Source of the DNA: Clostridiales bacterium
Lineage (GTDB): Bacteria; Bacillota; Clostridia; Lachnospirales; Lachnospiraceae
DNA length: 8,589 bases
NCBI GenBank assembly: GCA_021204765.1
Contig: JAJPYU010000002.1
Location: forward strand, 1 to 8,589
Reading direction: 5' to 3'
Part shown: positions 1 through 5,929 of the stretch, piece after piece
How the letters are laid out: every line of letters begins with the position of its first letter
Position numbering within the stretch: the first letter of the stretch is position 1
The notes under the pieces: generated by a model
Told to the model about the DNA's origin: nothing
Seen by the model: only the letters and a program-made list of their open reading frames with translations
Databases searched by the model: none
Translations under genes and position numbers: made by a program

Positions 1-72
1 ATCCCTGATAAGGAGCAGGTCGCCGCTCATCAGAAACTGGTCCAGTCACTGATCAAAAAATATGAAGGTTAG
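1..72 (+). CDS. 3' end of an unidentified protein (partial)
   Basis: Only the last 23 codons and the TAG stop are in the window; the peptide ends in LVQSLIKKYEG and looks like a charged amphipathic C-terminal helix. The stop codon overlaps the ribosome-binding site of the next gene, so the two genes are very probably one translationally coupled operon. Relatives of the downstream DUF6379-type protein often sit beside a sugar isomerase/epimerase-like TIM-barrel protein (the alpha subunit in C-glycoside deglycosidases), so that is a reasonable guess. The 23 residues themselves do not identify a family. The reading frame is secure, the function is not. Confidence 0.7.
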   Translation: MPDKEQVAAHQKLVQSLIKKYEG

Positions 73-77
73 GAGGT
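71..77 (+). promoter_or_regulatory. Ribosome-binding site overlapping the upstream stop codon
   Basis: AGGAGGT lies 8 bases before the ATG at 86 and shares two bases with the TAG stop at 70-72. This arrangement suggests that ribosomes finishing the upstream gene restart on the small downstream gene, which would suit two subunits made in equal amounts. Confidence 0.8.
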
Positions 78-85
78 AGCAGAAT

Positions 86-478
86 ATGTTTGACAATAAT
101 GTATTTATTCCGGATACCTGCCACAACGTGGAAGAGGACGGCAAAGTCATCGGTTATGAGATGCAGACCAATATCACTTACTACAGAGGCATCCCCCTGT
201 CTATGATCAATTACCTGAAGGTCTCAGCGGACGGCGAGGAGGTTCCCTCTGAGGACATCCGTTTCACTGCGGATCACATTGACTGGTTCTCTTTAGAAGA
301 GATGAAGACTGTGGGCACTATCAAGTGGGAGTATGGAGCTCCCGGCATAGTGCGGGTGTTAAAGGAGGGCGGCCTCTCCAAAGGCACACATGACGTGAAG
401 CTGACGGTGTGCACCAGGACAGCATACATTCCTTTTCCCATCGAGGGTGTAATGAGCAGAGAGGTGACTATTGAATAG
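86..478 (+). CDS. DUF6379-type protein, like the C-glycoside deglycosidase beta subunit
   Basis: A 130-residue soluble protein with no signal peptide or membrane segment, predicted to be mostly beta strand. From memory it resembles the small family once called DUF6379, now linked to the beta subunit of bacterial C-glycoside deglycosidases (DgpB, DfgB, CarB). Family-like segments are the N-terminal MFDNNVFIPDT, ITYYRGIPLSM near residues 30-40, DGEEVPSEDIRF near 49-60, the IKWEYG region near 79-84, and the C-terminal AYIPFP. In characterised systems this subunit pairs with a TIM-barrel alpha subunit, and the complex cleaves the C-C bond of a 3-oxo-glucosyl aglycone made beforehand by a Gfo/Idh-type oxidoreductase. 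The start is fixed by the AGGAGGT at 71-77. Family membership is fairly likely. C-glycoside activity is inference, since many members are uncharacterised and could act on other 3-keto sugars. Confidence 0.75.
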   Translation: MFDNNVFIPDTCHNVEEDGKVIGYEMQTNITYYRGIPLSMINYLKVSADGEEVPSEDIRFTADHIDWFSLEEMKTVGTIKWEYGAPGIVRVLKEGGLSKGTHDVKLTVCTRTAYIPFPIEGVMSREVTIE

Positions 479-565
479 CAGTGGAGACCAAATGGCCGTA
501 ACCGGAAGCAGGTATCCCTTACAAAACTATTCGACCATGGTATCATCATTTTTTGCAGGATGATG

Positions 566-594
566 AAAGGCCTGATTATTTGAATCAGGCCTTT
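566..594 (+). terminator. Intrinsic terminator between convergent genes
   Basis: A perfect 12-bp stem (AAAGGCCTGATT at 566-577, AATCAGGCCTTT at 583-594) encloses a 5-base loop and is followed by a short T-containing tail (cgtattt). It would end the operon containing the DUF6379-like gene. A weaker 7-bp hairpin (TCATCAT 543-549, ATGATGA 560-566) abuts it. The convergent araC-type gene ends at 634, so the stem may also stop transcripts from that side, although the tail there is poor in T. Confidence 0.8.
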
Positions 595-633
595 CGTATT
601 TGCGGATGGCTGTCGGGGTGCGAGCCTCAGACT

Positions 634-1449
634 TCACAGCAGCTCGGATGGAGTGTCCATGGCGATCATCCTGTAATCATCCGGTGACGGCTCCGCTTCA
701 AGACTTCGGATATATTCCTGAGGGCTGATCCCTTCTGACTGTTTGAAGATGCGGCTGAAATACAGGGGATCCTCGAATCCGCATTGCCAGGCTATCTCCT
801 TGACGGTCCTGCTGGGACCGTACTGCTGAAACAGGGATTTTGCGTGGTTTATGCGCAGGAAGTGGAGGTAGGCCACAGGGGACTGGCCCGTCATTTCCTT
901 AAAAATCTTCCTGAAATATCCCATGGAGTATCCGCTCCTGCGAATGGCTTCTGAGAGATCAAAGTCGTGATTAGGTATGTTTTTGTGCATAAGCTCCACA
1001 ACACCCTCCAGACGTATATCCCTGCTTTTACTCCGTATATAGTAGGAGACCAGTACCTGGTACAGCAGGTCGCCCAGGACGCTTAATATGGCCGCCGAGG
1101 TGCCGCTGTCGGCACCAGTCTTTGTCCCGTAAAAATACTCTGTCATGTCGAAGATCTGCCTCACGCTCCCACGCTCGTCATCCCGGAAGACTTTTACTCC
1201 CGGACCGCCGATATTGCGGAAATTTTTTATGAAAACGGAGCGGTCGGTGAAGCCCTCAGGGGAATCCTTGCTGTGGGGCACATAGGGAGGGATGACAGCA
1301 ATAGCGCCCGGGGAAAAAGGGTACTCCTCTCCGGCTGCGGAAAAACTGCCCTCGCCGCTGACATTGAAAAGTATCTCCCAGAAGCCGTGCTGATGTTCCG
1401 GAAAGTGGGTGTAGCTTTCTTTTGAATATCCCAGGGATACGATCTCCAT
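634..1449 (-). CDS. AraC/XylS-family transcriptional regulator
   Basis: A 271-residue regulator. The N-terminal half is cupin-like, with histidines at FPEHQHGFWEILF (residues 16-28) and VIPPYVPHS (52-60), a likely sugar-sensing pocket. The C-terminal part has the two helix-turn-helix motifs of the AraC family, near 163-184 (DLSEAIRRSGYSMGYFRKIF) and 214-235, followed by the family signature FEDPLYFSRIFKQSEGISP (225-243). The reading frame is open up to 1593, but the ATG at 1449 is preferred because GAGGAGG ends 6 bases before it; the 48 extra residues would cover the promoter and look non-coding. It reads away from the glucokinase and toward the DUF6379-like gene. The long upstream region with a palindrome suits autoregulation and control of the divergent glucokinase operon. 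The inducer is unknown. Confidence 0.93.
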   Translation of the reverse strand: MEIVSLGYSKESYTHFPEHQHGFWEILFNVSGEGSFSAAGEEYPFSPGAIAVIPPYVPHSKDSPEGFTDRSVFIKNFRNIGGPGVKVFRDDERGSVRQIFDMTEYFYGTKTGADSGTSAAILSVLGDLLYQVLVSYYIRSKSRDIRLEGVVELMHKNIPNHDFDLSEAIRRSGYSMGYFRKIFKEMTGQSPVAYLHFLRINHAKSLFQQYGPSRTVKEIAWQCGFEDPLYFSRIFKQSEGISPQEYIRSLEAEPSPDDYRMIAMDTPSELL

Positions 1450-1492
1450 GTCGGGCCTCCTCATTGATGAAGTGTGTTTTGTCCATGCTTTT

Positions 1493-1521
1493 AGTATATA
1501 ACATATATTGAGATGTGTATA
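1493..1521 (-). promoter_or_regulatory. Candidate promoter of the AraC-type gene
   Basis: Read on the minus strand, a -10 TATACT (1498-1493) is preceded after 17 bases by TATACA (1521-1516), which matches the -35 consensus at four of six positions. Transcription would start near 1486, leaving a leader of about 36 bases before the ATG at 1449. A perfect TATAAT (1533-1528) farther upstream is an alternative without a clear -35. Confidence 0.5.
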
Positions 1522-1550
1522 GGATAAATTATAATAGCAGGAGGCAGGAC

Positions 1551-1619
1551 ATGAGATCCGTTTTATCCGTGCGGATGAAACGGATATCCACATTTGCTCA
1601 GGCTGACAAGAGCAGGTGA
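1551..1619 (+). CDS. Possible 22-residue leader peptide
   Basis: A short ORF (MRSVLSVRMKR at its start, ending ADKSR) begins at an ATG with AGGAGG placed 6 bases upstream (1539-1544), as strong a ribosome-binding site as that of any gene here. It lies in the long gap between the regulator and the glucokinase. Its first half coincides with the 30-bp palindrome, so the codons may simply reflect that repeat. No clear promoter is placed to transcribe its start: the TATAAT at 1530-1535 is too close. It is basic, has no membrane segment and matches nothing I recognise. Confidence 0.2.
   Translation: MRSVLSVRMKRISTFAQADKSR
1556..1585. repeat. 30-bp near-perfect palindrome, candidate operator
   Basis: ATCCGTTTTATCCG (1556-1569) and CGGATGAAACGGAT (1572-1585) are inverted copies around a TG centre, with a single T/G mismatch that would still pair as U-G in RNA. 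The unit ATCCGT occurs twice in the left arm (1556 and 1565) and is mirrored twice in the right arm, giving four half-sites about 9 bases apart. It lies about 35 bp upstream of the candidate -35 of the AraC-type gene and about 70 bp upstream of that of the glucokinase. That placing suits an operator or activator site. No T-run follows, so it is not an ordinary terminator. Confidence 0.7.
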
Positions 1620-1657
1620 ATTTAAGAAGTGGCAGAAGCTGTCAGGTAATTGTATAA

Positions 1658-1686
1658 TTGAAAATATGTACTGTTGAGACCATAAA
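1658..1686 (+). promoter_or_regulatory. Candidate promoter of the glucokinase gene
   Basis: TTGAAA (1658-1663) and CATAAA (1681-1686) are separated by 17 bases, matching the sigma-A consensus at five and four of six positions. The start would be near 1693, with a leader of about 70 bases that contains a small ACCGG-ATT-CCGGT hairpin (1698-1710). A TATAAT at 1653-1658 is an alternative -10, but its -35 is poor. A weak -10 would suit activation by the neighbouring AraC-type protein. Confidence 0.4.
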
Positions 1687-1763
1687 GACATGTGAGAACC
1701 GGATTCCGGTAAATGACAACGGTCAGTTTTGAGAGAATCTTCAGTTAAGGAGGGTTGAGTTTA

Positions 1764-2726
1764 ATGAAAAAATTTGCTTTTGGCGTGGATATAGGCGGCA
1801 CTACGGTGAAAATGGGATTGTTTGAAGCGGATGGAACATTGTGCGACACCTGGGAGATCCCCACGCGGACGGAAAATAACGGGGAAAGCATACTGGGTGA
1901 CATAGCGGAAAGTGTTCTGGAAACGATACGGAAAAAGGACATCCTGCCTGAGCAGGTGGAGGGCATCGGTATGGGAGTGCCGGGCCCTGTCGGGGCTGAC
2001 GGAACTGTGTATAAGTGCGTCAACCTGGGCTGGGGGATCTTCAATGTGGAGCAGGAGATGCAGGCACTGAGCGGATTTCCTGCCAAAGCCGGAAATGACG
2101 CCAACGTGGCGGCTCTCGGTGAAATGTGGATGGGCGGAGGCAAAGGCTACAGAGATATGGTTATGGTGACTCTCGGCACCGGAGTCGGAGGAGGAATCAT
2201 CCTGGATGGAAAGATCGTTCCGGGATTTAACGGAGCGGCCGGAGAAATCGGACATATCCCTGTCCGTGACGACGAGCCCGAGGCCTGCGGCTGCGGAAAG
2301 CACGGCTGCCTGGAGCAGTACGCCTCCGCCAACGGGGTGGCGCGTATGGCAAACCTGTATTTAAAGGAAAATAAATGTGAGTCGTCCCTGCGCGGAGTGG
2401 CACCGGAGGATATGACATCCAAAGAGGTCTTTGACGCCGCGAAAGCGGGAGATGCCGTCGCGCTTCAGATCGCAGATGATTTCGGAAAGATACTCGGCAG
2501 GGCCCTGGCACAGATCTCCTGTGTGATAAATCCCCAGGCTTTCGTCCTTGGCGGCGGCATGGCGAAAGCAGGAGATATCGTGACAGAAGCAGTGCGCAAA
2601 TATTATGTGCAGTACGCATTCCATGCAGCCAGAGGAACCCTGTTTAAACTGGCGACTCTGGGAAATGATGCCGGGATATACGGCGGGGTCAAAATGATCC
2701 TGGATGAAAACAGTGAGGTGCAATAA
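1764..2726 (+). CDS. glcK: ROK-family glucokinase
   Basis: A 320-residue cytosolic sugar kinase expected to convert glucose to glucose-6-phosphate with ATP. The phosphate-binding motif DIGGTTVK lies at 9-16 and the ROK signature at about 128-160 includes TLGTGVGGGII. GNDAN (110-114) holds the likely catalytic Asp112. The zinc site comprises EIGH (His164) and CGCGKHGCLE (175-184, Cys175, Cys177, Cys182). The length is normal and no motif is missing. The start is the ATG at 1764, 10 bases after GGAGG; the TTG at 1755 is too close to that site. Lack of an N-terminal helix-turn-helix separates it from ROK repressors. Glucose is the best-supported substrate, though some relatives use fructose, allose or N-acetylmannosamine. 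It probably phosphorylates the hexose released by a glycoside-cleaving pathway encoded nearby. Confidence 0.88.
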   Translation: MKKFAFGVDIGGTTVKMGLFEADGTLCDTWEIPTRTENNGESILGDIAESVLETIRKKDILPEQVEGIGMGVPGPVGADGTVYKCVNLGWGIFNVEQEMQALSGFPAKAGNDANVAALGEMWMGGGKGYRDMVMVTLGTGVGGGIILDGKIVPGFNGAAGEIGHIPVRDDEPEACGCGKHGCLEQYASANGVARMANLYLKENKCESSLRGVAPEDMTSKEVFDAAKAGDAVALQIADDFGKILGRALAQISCVINPQAFVLGGGMAKAGDIVTEAVRKYYVQYAFHAARGTLFKLATLGNDAGIYGGVKMILDENSEVQ

Positions 2727-2737
2727 AAGTCATCAGA

Positions 2738-2746
2738 TGGTATAAT
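2738..2746 (+). promoter_or_regulatory. Candidate extended -10 promoter before the oxidoreductase gene
   Basis: TGG followed by a perfect TATAAT (2741-2746) forms an extended -10 element just after the glucokinase stop codon. The -35 is poor (about three of six positions at 17-bp spacing), which extended -10 promoters tolerate. It would start RNA near 2753 and give the oxidoreductase its own expression in addition to read-through from glcK, as no terminator separates them. Confidence 0.5.
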
Positions 2747-2814
2747 GCTGTTGAGAATATGTTTGTGGTGTTCGCAAAGCGGGCATGTTTGTTTGAGCAC
2801 AGGGACGAGGATGT

Positions 2815-3768
2815 ATGAAGCTTGGTATTATGGGAACAGGAAAAATAGTGCTGGAGGCGCTGCCGGTGCTGGACATGATGAGGCCTGAGAAATGCTTTCT
2901 TATGGGAAGGGAGCACTCTGCCGGGAGGACGAGGCTGCTGTGTCAGCAGTACTGTCTGGATGGATATTTTCTGACTCCGGAGGAGCTGCTGGCAGCGGAT
3001 GTAGATACTGTATATATTGCCCTGCCCAATAATCTGCACTTTCCTTTCGCAAAACAGGCTATCGCTGCCCGAAAGAACGTGATACTGGAAAAGCCTGCGG
3101 CACCTACGGCGGCGGAGCTGGAAGAACTCGCTGAGGATGCCCGGTTAGCCGGAGTCATACTGCTGGAGGCCATGAGCACACATTATCTGTCGGCCTTTAT
3201 CTCTATAAAGAAAAAGCTGCCATCCCTGGGAGAGATCCGCATGGCGGACTTTCAGTTCTGCCAGTATTCTTCGCGATATGATGACTTCCTTAAGGGGAAG
3301 ATCGCTCCGGCTTTTGACCCGGCCTGCCTGGGCGGTGCGTTGATGGATCTGAATGTCTATAATCTGCACGCTTTAGTGTCTCTTTTCGGGATGCCGATGG
3401 GTGCGGTTTATTATCCGAATATGCAGCAGGGTATAGATACCAGCGGAGCGGCAGTGTTGGACTATGGGACATTTAAGGCAGTCGCCATTGCGGCCAAAGA
3501 TGCCCGGGCGCCGACCCATTCCGTGATCTGCGGAGAGAATGGGACGATACATATTACCATGCCGGCAAATAAGATCGACCGTTATGAGATCATTGACAGA
3601 GATGGGAATGCGGAGGTTCACGATTTCCGGGATGGGATACACAGGCTTTTCTATGAGTTTTGTGAGTTCGATCGCATTATCAGGGATCACGACATGAAAA
3701 AGGCTGAGGAGATGATGAGGGTCAGCCTGGATGCGGCCAAACTGCTGGAGAGGCTGAGGCCGTACTGA
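2815..3768 (+). CDS. Gfo/Idh/MocA-family NAD(P)-dependent oxidoreductase
   Basis: A 317-residue cytosolic dehydrogenase. The N-terminal Rossmann fold begins MKLGIMGTGKI, with the GxGxI dinucleotide-binding loop at 7-11. YIALPNNLHF lies at 67-76, and the family's EKP motif at 92-94 supplies the catalytic-site lysine. The C-terminal alpha/beta domain contains GGALMDLNVYNLH (173-185), the usual GG-xxx-D-xxx-Y segment that shapes the sugar site and resembles the trans-1,2-dihydrodiol dehydrogenase-like branch. Such enzymes oxidise or reduce sugars or cyclitols at one hydroxyl; in C-glycoside pathways a distant relative makes the 3-oxo sugar. The ATG at 2815 has only a weak GAGG upstream. It follows glcK after 88 bases on the same strand. 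The substrate cannot be read from sequence. Confidence 0.88.
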   Translation: MKLGIMGTGKIVLEALPVLDMMRPEKCFLMGREHSAGRTRLLCQQYCLDGYFLTPEELLAADVDTVYIALPNNLHFPFAKQAIAARKNVILEKPAAPTAAELEELAEDARLAGVILLEAMSTHYLSAFISIKKKLPSLGEIRMADFQFCQYSSRYDDFLKGKIAPAFDPACLGGALMDLNVYNLHALVSLFGMPMGAVYYPNMQQGIDTSGAAVLDYGTFKAVAIAAKDARAPTHSVICGENGTIHITMPANKIDRYEIIDRDGNAEVHDFRDGIHRLFYEFCEFDRIIRDHDMKKAEEMMRVSLDAAKLLERLRPY

Positions 3769-3794
3769 CAGTTATTTTTAAAAAGTAAAAGCAG

Positions 3795-3832
3795 CAGAGC
3801 CTGCAGGTGATTCTTAGAATTTGCAGGCTCTG
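3795..3832. terminator. Bidirectional terminator between oxidoreductase and flavodiiron genes
   Basis: CAGAGCCTGCA (3795-3805) pairs with TGCAGGCTCTG (3822-3832) in an 11-bp stem. The 16-base loop can itself fold through ATTCT/AGAAT. Read on the minus strand it is followed by a T-rich stretch (gcttttacttttt), so it best terminates the flavodiiron gene. In the plus direction the T-run is short (gcttttg) and termination of the oxidoreductase gene may be less efficient. Confidence 0.8.
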
Positions 3833-3879
3833 ATTGAATGCTTTTGAATATAAAAGTGTTGCCGCGGCGGCGTATTATT

Positions 3880-5721
3880 TTACAGCGGCTCAAAGTCCTC
3901 CGCACCGTGTTTGCACAGGGGGCAGATGAAGTCTGCCGGGAGCTCGTCACCCTCGTAGACGTAGCCGCAGATCTTGCAGACGAAGCCCTTCTTATCCTCC
4001 TCCACGGGAGCCGGCTTCGGCTTGATGTGGGCGAAGTAGTAGGCGTAGGTCACGGAGGGCACATCTGAGAGCACCTGGGCCTGGGTCACATCCGCGATAA
4101 AGAGGGTGTGGGTGCCGTAGTCCTTTGCCTCGATGACGGTGGCCGCCATGAAAGCGTTGGCGTACTCTGAGATGTAGCGGACGCCGTTGGCAGCCCTGGT
4201 GCAGCTACCCCAGTCAGCGAACTTATCCACGTCGCGGCCGCTCTGGAATCCGAAATGCTGAAATACCTTGAAAGGCACCTCCTCGGAGAGGACGGAGACA
4301 GCAAAGACCCCGGTCTTCATGATCATGTCGTGGGTGTAGTTGGCCTTGTTCACTGCTATGGTGATGCGCTTGGGCGTGTCGGTGAGCTGGGTCACTGTGT
4401 TTATAATGCAGCCGTTGTCCTTGTCGCCGTCCCTGGCGGTGAGGACAAAGAGGCCGTAGCTGAGCTTGAAGAAAGCGTTGTTGTCTATGCCGGCGTCGGA
4501 GACTTCACCGGCCTCAAACTTCTTAGGCAGGGTCTCGGCGATGGCCGCGGCCAGATAATCTATGTCGGCCAGCTGGCCCCTGGCCAGGGAAGACTTTAAG
4601 GAGACCTCCGCATCCAGGACGGTCATATTCTTCATGCTGCCCACGATCTCCTTCATCAGTTTCCCGCTGGTGGCTGCCCAGGAGCCGTTTTCTATAAAAG
4701 CCACAGTCCTGTTTTGCAGATTGTGGGAGGCCAGGTCGTGGAGCAGCTCATCCATGGAGATGAAGATTCCCGCATTATATGTAGTGGAGGCGAAGACCAG
4801 ATGGCTGTACTCAAAGGCCGCCGCCACGATCTCGGAGGAGGGCGTTACGGAGACATCAAAGACCTTTGTCTTAACGCCCATATCCCTCAGACGGCAGGCC
4901 AGGATATTTGCCGCATTCTCAGTATTCCCGTAGACGGAGGCGTAGGCGATGACCACGCCCTTTACCTCGGGCTCATAGCGGCTCCACTGCTGGTATTTCA
5001 CTACGTAGTCGCCGATATTCTTCCTCCAGACAAAGCCGTGCAGGGGGCAGATCATGGAGATCTCCACCGTGGCGGCTTTCTTAAGGAGCGCCTGGACCTG
5101 GTTGCCGTATTTTCCCACAATATTAGTGTAATACCTCCGCGCTTCTCCCAGGTAGTCCCCGAAGAAGTCCACCTCGTCGGCGAAGAGGGCTCCGTTTAAG
5201 GCTCCGAAGGTGCCGAAAGCGTCGGCGGAGAAGAGGATTTGATCAGTCAGGTCGTAGGTCACCATGACTTCCGGCCAGTGGACCATGGGAGCCATGAGGA
5301 AGGTCAGCCTGTGGGCGCCTGTCTCAAGTACGTCGCCCTCGGACACGATCTGCGCGTTCATAGCAAAATCCATGCCGAAGAACTGATATATCATGGCCTC
5401 GGTCTTGCTGTTTGTGACCACAGTGGCCTCCGGATGCCGCAGCAGTATGCCGCCTAAGGTCGCGGAGTGGTCCGGCTCCATGTGCTGGACGATCACGTAG
5501 TCCAGGGGCCGCCCGCCCAGGGCATGCTCCACATTCTCAAAAAATACCCTGTCCACCGCATTGTCCACGGTGTCGAAAAGCACGGTCTTCTCATCTAAGA
5601 GCAGGTAGGAATTATAGGAGACGCCGTCGGGCACCGAGTACACGCCCTCGAACATGGCCAGGCGCCTGTCATCCGCGCCAACCCAGACAAGATCATTTGT
5701 AACATTTCTTGTACAGTACAT
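3880..5721 (-). CDS. fprA: Flavodiiron protein fused to flavin reductase and rubredoxin
   Basis: A 613-residue cytosolic enzyme expected to reduce O2 to water or NO to N2O. The metallo-beta-lactamase-like domain (about 1-250) has the diiron ligands His80, Glu82, Asp84 and His85 (HMEPDH), with His148, Asp167 and His228 completing the set. The flavodoxin domain (about 255-395) starts with the FMN loop YASVYGNTENAA. A flavin-reductase-like domain follows (about 412-565). The C-terminal rubredoxin (578-613) has the four iron cysteines 582, 585, 600 and 603 in CKIC and CPLC. Simple flavodiiron proteins are about 400 residues and use separate rubredoxin and reductase partners; here those functions are largely fused, so NAD(P)H may feed the site directly. 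AAAGGAG lies 6 bases before the ATG. It is monocistronic and divergent from the cstA operon. Domain calls are firm; the choice of O2 or NO is not. Confidence 0.95.
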   Translation of the reverse strand: MYCTRNVTNDLVWVGADDRRLAMFEGVYSVPDGVSYNSYLLLDEKTVLFDTVDNAVDRVFFENVEHALGGRPLDYVIVQHMEPDHSATLGGILLRHPEATVVTNSKTEAMIYQFFGMDFAMNAQIVSEGDVLETGAHRLTFLMAPMVHWPEVMVTYDLTDQILFSADAFGTFGALNGALFADEVDFFGDYLGEARRYYTNIVGKYGNQVQALLKKAATVEISMICPLHGFVWRKNIGDYVVKYQQWSRYEPEVKGVVIAYASVYGNTENAANILACRLRDMGVKTKVFDVSVTPSSEIVAAAFEYSHLVFASTTYNAGIFISMDELLHDLASHNLQNRTVAFIENGSWAATSGKLMKEIVGSMKNMTVLDAEVSLKSSLARGQLADIDYLAAAIAETLPKKFEAGEVSDAGIDNNAFFKLSYGLFVLTARDGDKDNGCIINTVTQLTDTPKRITIAVNKANYTHDMIMKTGVFAVSVLSEEVPFKVFQHFGFQSGRDVDKFADWGSCTRAANGVRYISEYANAFMAATVIEAKDYGTHTLFIADVTQAQVLSDVPSVTYAYYFAHIKPKPAPVEEDKKGFVCKICGYVYEGDELPADFICPLCKHGAEDFEPL

Positions 5722-5740
5722 AGAATACTCCTTTACATAT

Positions 5741-5798
5741 TTAGAATTCGACAGATCGCCCTGCCGCCCCGCGGCGGGCCCGTCGCACTTAATTCTAA
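5741..5798. repeat. Nested inverted repeat with GC-rich core upstream of the flavodiiron gene
   Basis: A perfect 8-bp inverted repeat, TTAGAATT (5741-5748) and AATTCTAA (5791-5798), encloses CGAC/GTCG (5749-5752, 5782-5785) and an inner CCGCC/GGCGG stem (5764-5768, 5773-5777) with a CCGC loop. The 5761-5785 core is strikingly GC-rich against very AT-rich flanks. It lies between the candidate promoter and the start codon of the flavodiiron gene, so it could act as a DNA operator pair, an RNA leader hairpin, or be a small inserted palindromic element. No T-run follows that would make it a simple terminator. Confidence 0.65.
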
Positions 5799-5802
5799 TA
5801 TA
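5797..5802 (-). promoter_or_regulatory. Weak candidate -10 for the flavodiiron gene
   Basis: On the minus strand TATATT (5802-5797) overlaps the TTAGAATT copy at 5798-5791. A start near 5790 would give a leader of about 70 bases. The -35 region at 17-bp spacing (TTTTCT) is poor, which would suit a regulated promoter. A protein binding TTAGAATT would block this site. Confidence 0.3.
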
Positions 5803-5813
5803 TGAAGGGAAAA

Positions 5814-5820
5814 AATTCTA
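5814..5820. repeat. Third copy of the AATTCTA motif
   Basis: AATTCTA is inverted relative to TAGAATT at 5906-5912 and the same way round as the copy at 5791. It is about 33 bp upstream of the -35 of the cstA-operon promoter and upstream of the flavodiiron promoter, and could be a shared regulator site. A 7-bp AT-rich word alone is weak evidence; the four copies together are what matter. Confidence 0.4.
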
Positions 5821-5852
5821 GAAAAAAGAGACATTTTATGCTTTTTTAAGGA

Positions 5853-5881
5853 TTGAAATTTCATGTGGCGGGGTCTATAAT
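5853..5881 (+). promoter_or_regulatory. Strong sigma-A promoter of the cstA operon
   Basis: TTGAAA (5853-5858) and a perfect TATAAT (5876-5881) are separated by exactly 17 bases, the best promoter match in the window. Transcription would start near 5888, giving a leader of about 42 bases to the ATG at 5930. The TTAGAATTAA at 5905-5914 falls just downstream of the start, where a bound repressor would block elongation. Confidence 0.8.
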
Positions 5882-5904
5882 AATCCTCGTTGTTTATAAA
5901 TTTT

Positions 5905-5914
5905 TTAGAATTAA
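5905..5914. promoter_or_regulatory. Fourth TTAGAATT copy, candidate operator of the cstA operon
   Basis: TTAGAATTAA sits about 17-26 bases downstream of the predicted transcription start. With the copies at 5741, 5791 and 5814 it suggests one regulator serving both divergent units. I cannot match the word to a known regulator with confidence. Confidence 0.4.
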
Positions 5915-5929
5915 CGACGACGCTTGGAC

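Noticed and set aside
492..563. A 23-codon ORF after the DUF6379-like gene
   Set aside because: It has only a weak GGAGA upstream, runs into the terminator hairpin region, and shows no recognisable feature.
1576..1590. Possible catabolite-repression (cre) site, TGAAACGGATATCCA
   Set aside because: One base is missing from the core relative to the cre consensus, and the match is better explained by the 30-bp palindrome.
1714..1725. TGAC/GTCA short inverted repeat before glcK
   Set aside because: Only 4-bp arms, and the cre consensus fails at several positions; expected by chance.
1745..2619. Minus-strand frames opposite the glucokinase gene
   Set aside because: The plus-strand ROK motifs are complete; the opposite frames have low-complexity composition and no ribosome-binding site.
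3838..5457. Several plus-strand frames of 70-160 codons opposite the flavodiiron gene
   Set aside because: The minus-strand gene has complete, motif-verified domains over the whole stretch. The opposite frames are a by-product of its GC-rich codons and lack family motifs.
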